Source: Chitinispirillaceae bacterium (lineage in GTDB: Bacteria; Fibrobacterota; Chitinivibrionia; Chitinivibrionales; Chitinispirillaceae). From it: DNA of 6,789 nucleotides. The notes beneath the pieces are model-generated. The model did no database searches, was not told the origin of the DNA, and saw only the letters and a program-made list of their open reading frames with translations. Numbering within the stretch: position 1 is the first letter of the stretch; the number at the start of each line of letters is the position of its first letter. Location: the NCBI GenBank assembly GCA_016926315.1, contig JAFGOU010000010.1, positions 1 to 6,789 of the forward strand. The letters run 5' to 3'. This document shows positions 6,221-6,789 of the stretch, one piece after another. The position numbers were made by a program, and so were the translations under genes.

Positions 6221-6789
6221 ATGAATAACCATCGTGTCGTCGTGATTGTCGCGGCCGTGACGGCCGCGTTCCTCGCCGGATGCGGCGATTTTCTCGACAA
6301 GCAACCCATGGGCGTCGAGTCGAGCGCGACTTTTTTCAAGAACAAGGACCAGGCGATCAAGGCCGTGACCGCGGTGTATGACGCGGCGGCGTGGCGGTAT
6401 TCGCAGGAGATATTCGAGTGGTTCCTGGGCGACGTCTGTTCGGATGACGCGGAAAAAGGCGGGGAGAACGCGGCCGACTGGGCGGAACTGCAGCTGCTCA
6501 AGGAGTTCCGGGGCAACGCGGGCAACACCATCTCCTACGGCAGGTGGAGCGAGAACTATCAGGGCATTTACCGGGCGAACCTGGTGATCGCCAACGTGCC
6601 GGACATCGACATGGACACCAAGCTGCGGGACCGTCTGGTTGCCGAAGCGAAGTTCCTCAGGGGGTATTTCTATTTTCAGCTGGTGAAGACGTTCGGCGGG
6701 GTTCCCCTGATCACGACCATCCTCACTCCCAGCGAATACTGCCAGCCGCGGGCAACGATTGAAGCGTGCTGGGCGCAGATCGAGAAGGA
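6221..6789 (+). CDS. SusD/RagB-family nutrient-binding outer-membrane lipoprotein (5' part, cut by window end)
   Basis: The first 189 residues of a SusD-like surface lipoprotein are present; family members are usually around 450-600 residues, so about two thirds lie beyond the window. It should sit over the SusC barrel and capture glycan for import. The signal peptide ends in a lipobox, L18-A-G-C21, so C21 would be the lipidated residue. It is followed by the family's typical opening, D23-F-L-D-K-Q-P. The family hallmark region A141-E-A-K-F-L-R-G-Y-F-Y-F-Q-L-V-K, followed by F158-G-G-V-P-L, matches the SusD N-terminal TPR-like helical domain, as does Y113-x-x-I-Y-R-A-N-x-V-I. The gene begins 28 bp after the susC-like stop with a strong ribosome binding site, so the two are translated from one operon. 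The frame is open to the window edge with no sign of damage. The ligand cannot be read from this part. Confidence 0.94.
   Translation, partial: MNNHRVVVIVAAVTAAFLAGCGDFLDKQPMGVESSATFFKNKDQAIKAVTAVYDAAAWRYSQEIFEWFLGDVCSDDAEKGGENAADWAELQLLKEFRGNAGNTISYGRWSENYQGIYRANLVIANVPDIDMDTKLRDRLVAEAKFLRGYFYFQLVKTFGGVPLITTILTPSEYCQPRATIEACWAQIEK

Noticed and set aside
2785..6531. Long open reading frame of about 1248 codons on the - strand, antisense to the susC-like gene
   Set aside because: It is the mirror of a GC3-rich gene: the translation is Arg/Val/His-rich with no recognisable domain or signal, and it lies over a complete, well-supported SusC gene running into the SusD gene.

Overview
The window looks like part of a polysaccharide-utilisation locus from a GC-rich Gram-negative bacterium of the wider Fibrobacterota-Chlorobiota-Bacteroidota (FCB) group. 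All three genes lie on the + strand: a secreted multidomain family 9 glycoside hydrolase (392-2728), a SusC/RagA-type TonB-dependent outer-membrane transporter (2902-6192) and the 5' third of a SusD/RagB-type glycan-binding lipoprotein (6221 to the window edge). SusC/SusD pairs are best known from Bacteroidota. Here, however, every gene has a clear Shine-Dalgarno sequence (GGAGG, GAGGGAG, GAGGTGAT) and the coding sequence is rich in G and C at third positions. Both are atypical of Bacteroidota, which make little use of Shine-Dalgarno pairing. A non-Bacteroidota FCB lineage, for example Fibrobacterota, is my best guess, but the sequence alone does not prove it.

Layout. Positions 1-391 hold no recognisable gene. 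They contain a strong intrinsic terminator (166-192), its T8A8 tract shared with a weaker opposite-strand terminator-like hairpin, a perfect 9-bp tandem repeat (97-114), an inverted repeat that could be an operator (251-270), possible promoter elements and a leader hairpin before the cellulase. The cellulase follows. A 173-bp gap without an intrinsic terminator separates it from susC. The susC and susD genes are 28 bp apart and clearly form an operon. Because no terminator is visible after the cellulase, all three genes may be co-transcribed.

How the genes work together (inference from families). The GH9 enzyme would cut cellulose or another beta-1,4-glucan outside the cell. It has a type I signal peptide, an Ig-like spacer, a discoidin (F5/8 type C) module that may bind glycan, and a C-terminal domain resembling type IX secretion sorting domains. 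The oligosaccharides released would be captured by the SusD lipoprotein and imported through the SusC barrel using TonB energy. The most unusual feature is the N-terminus of SusC. The usual carboxypeptidase-regulatory-like domain is missing, and about 150 residues of Ala/Pro/Val-rich sequence with a degenerate 12-residue Asp-Thr repeat stand in its place, directly before the TonB-box/plug region.
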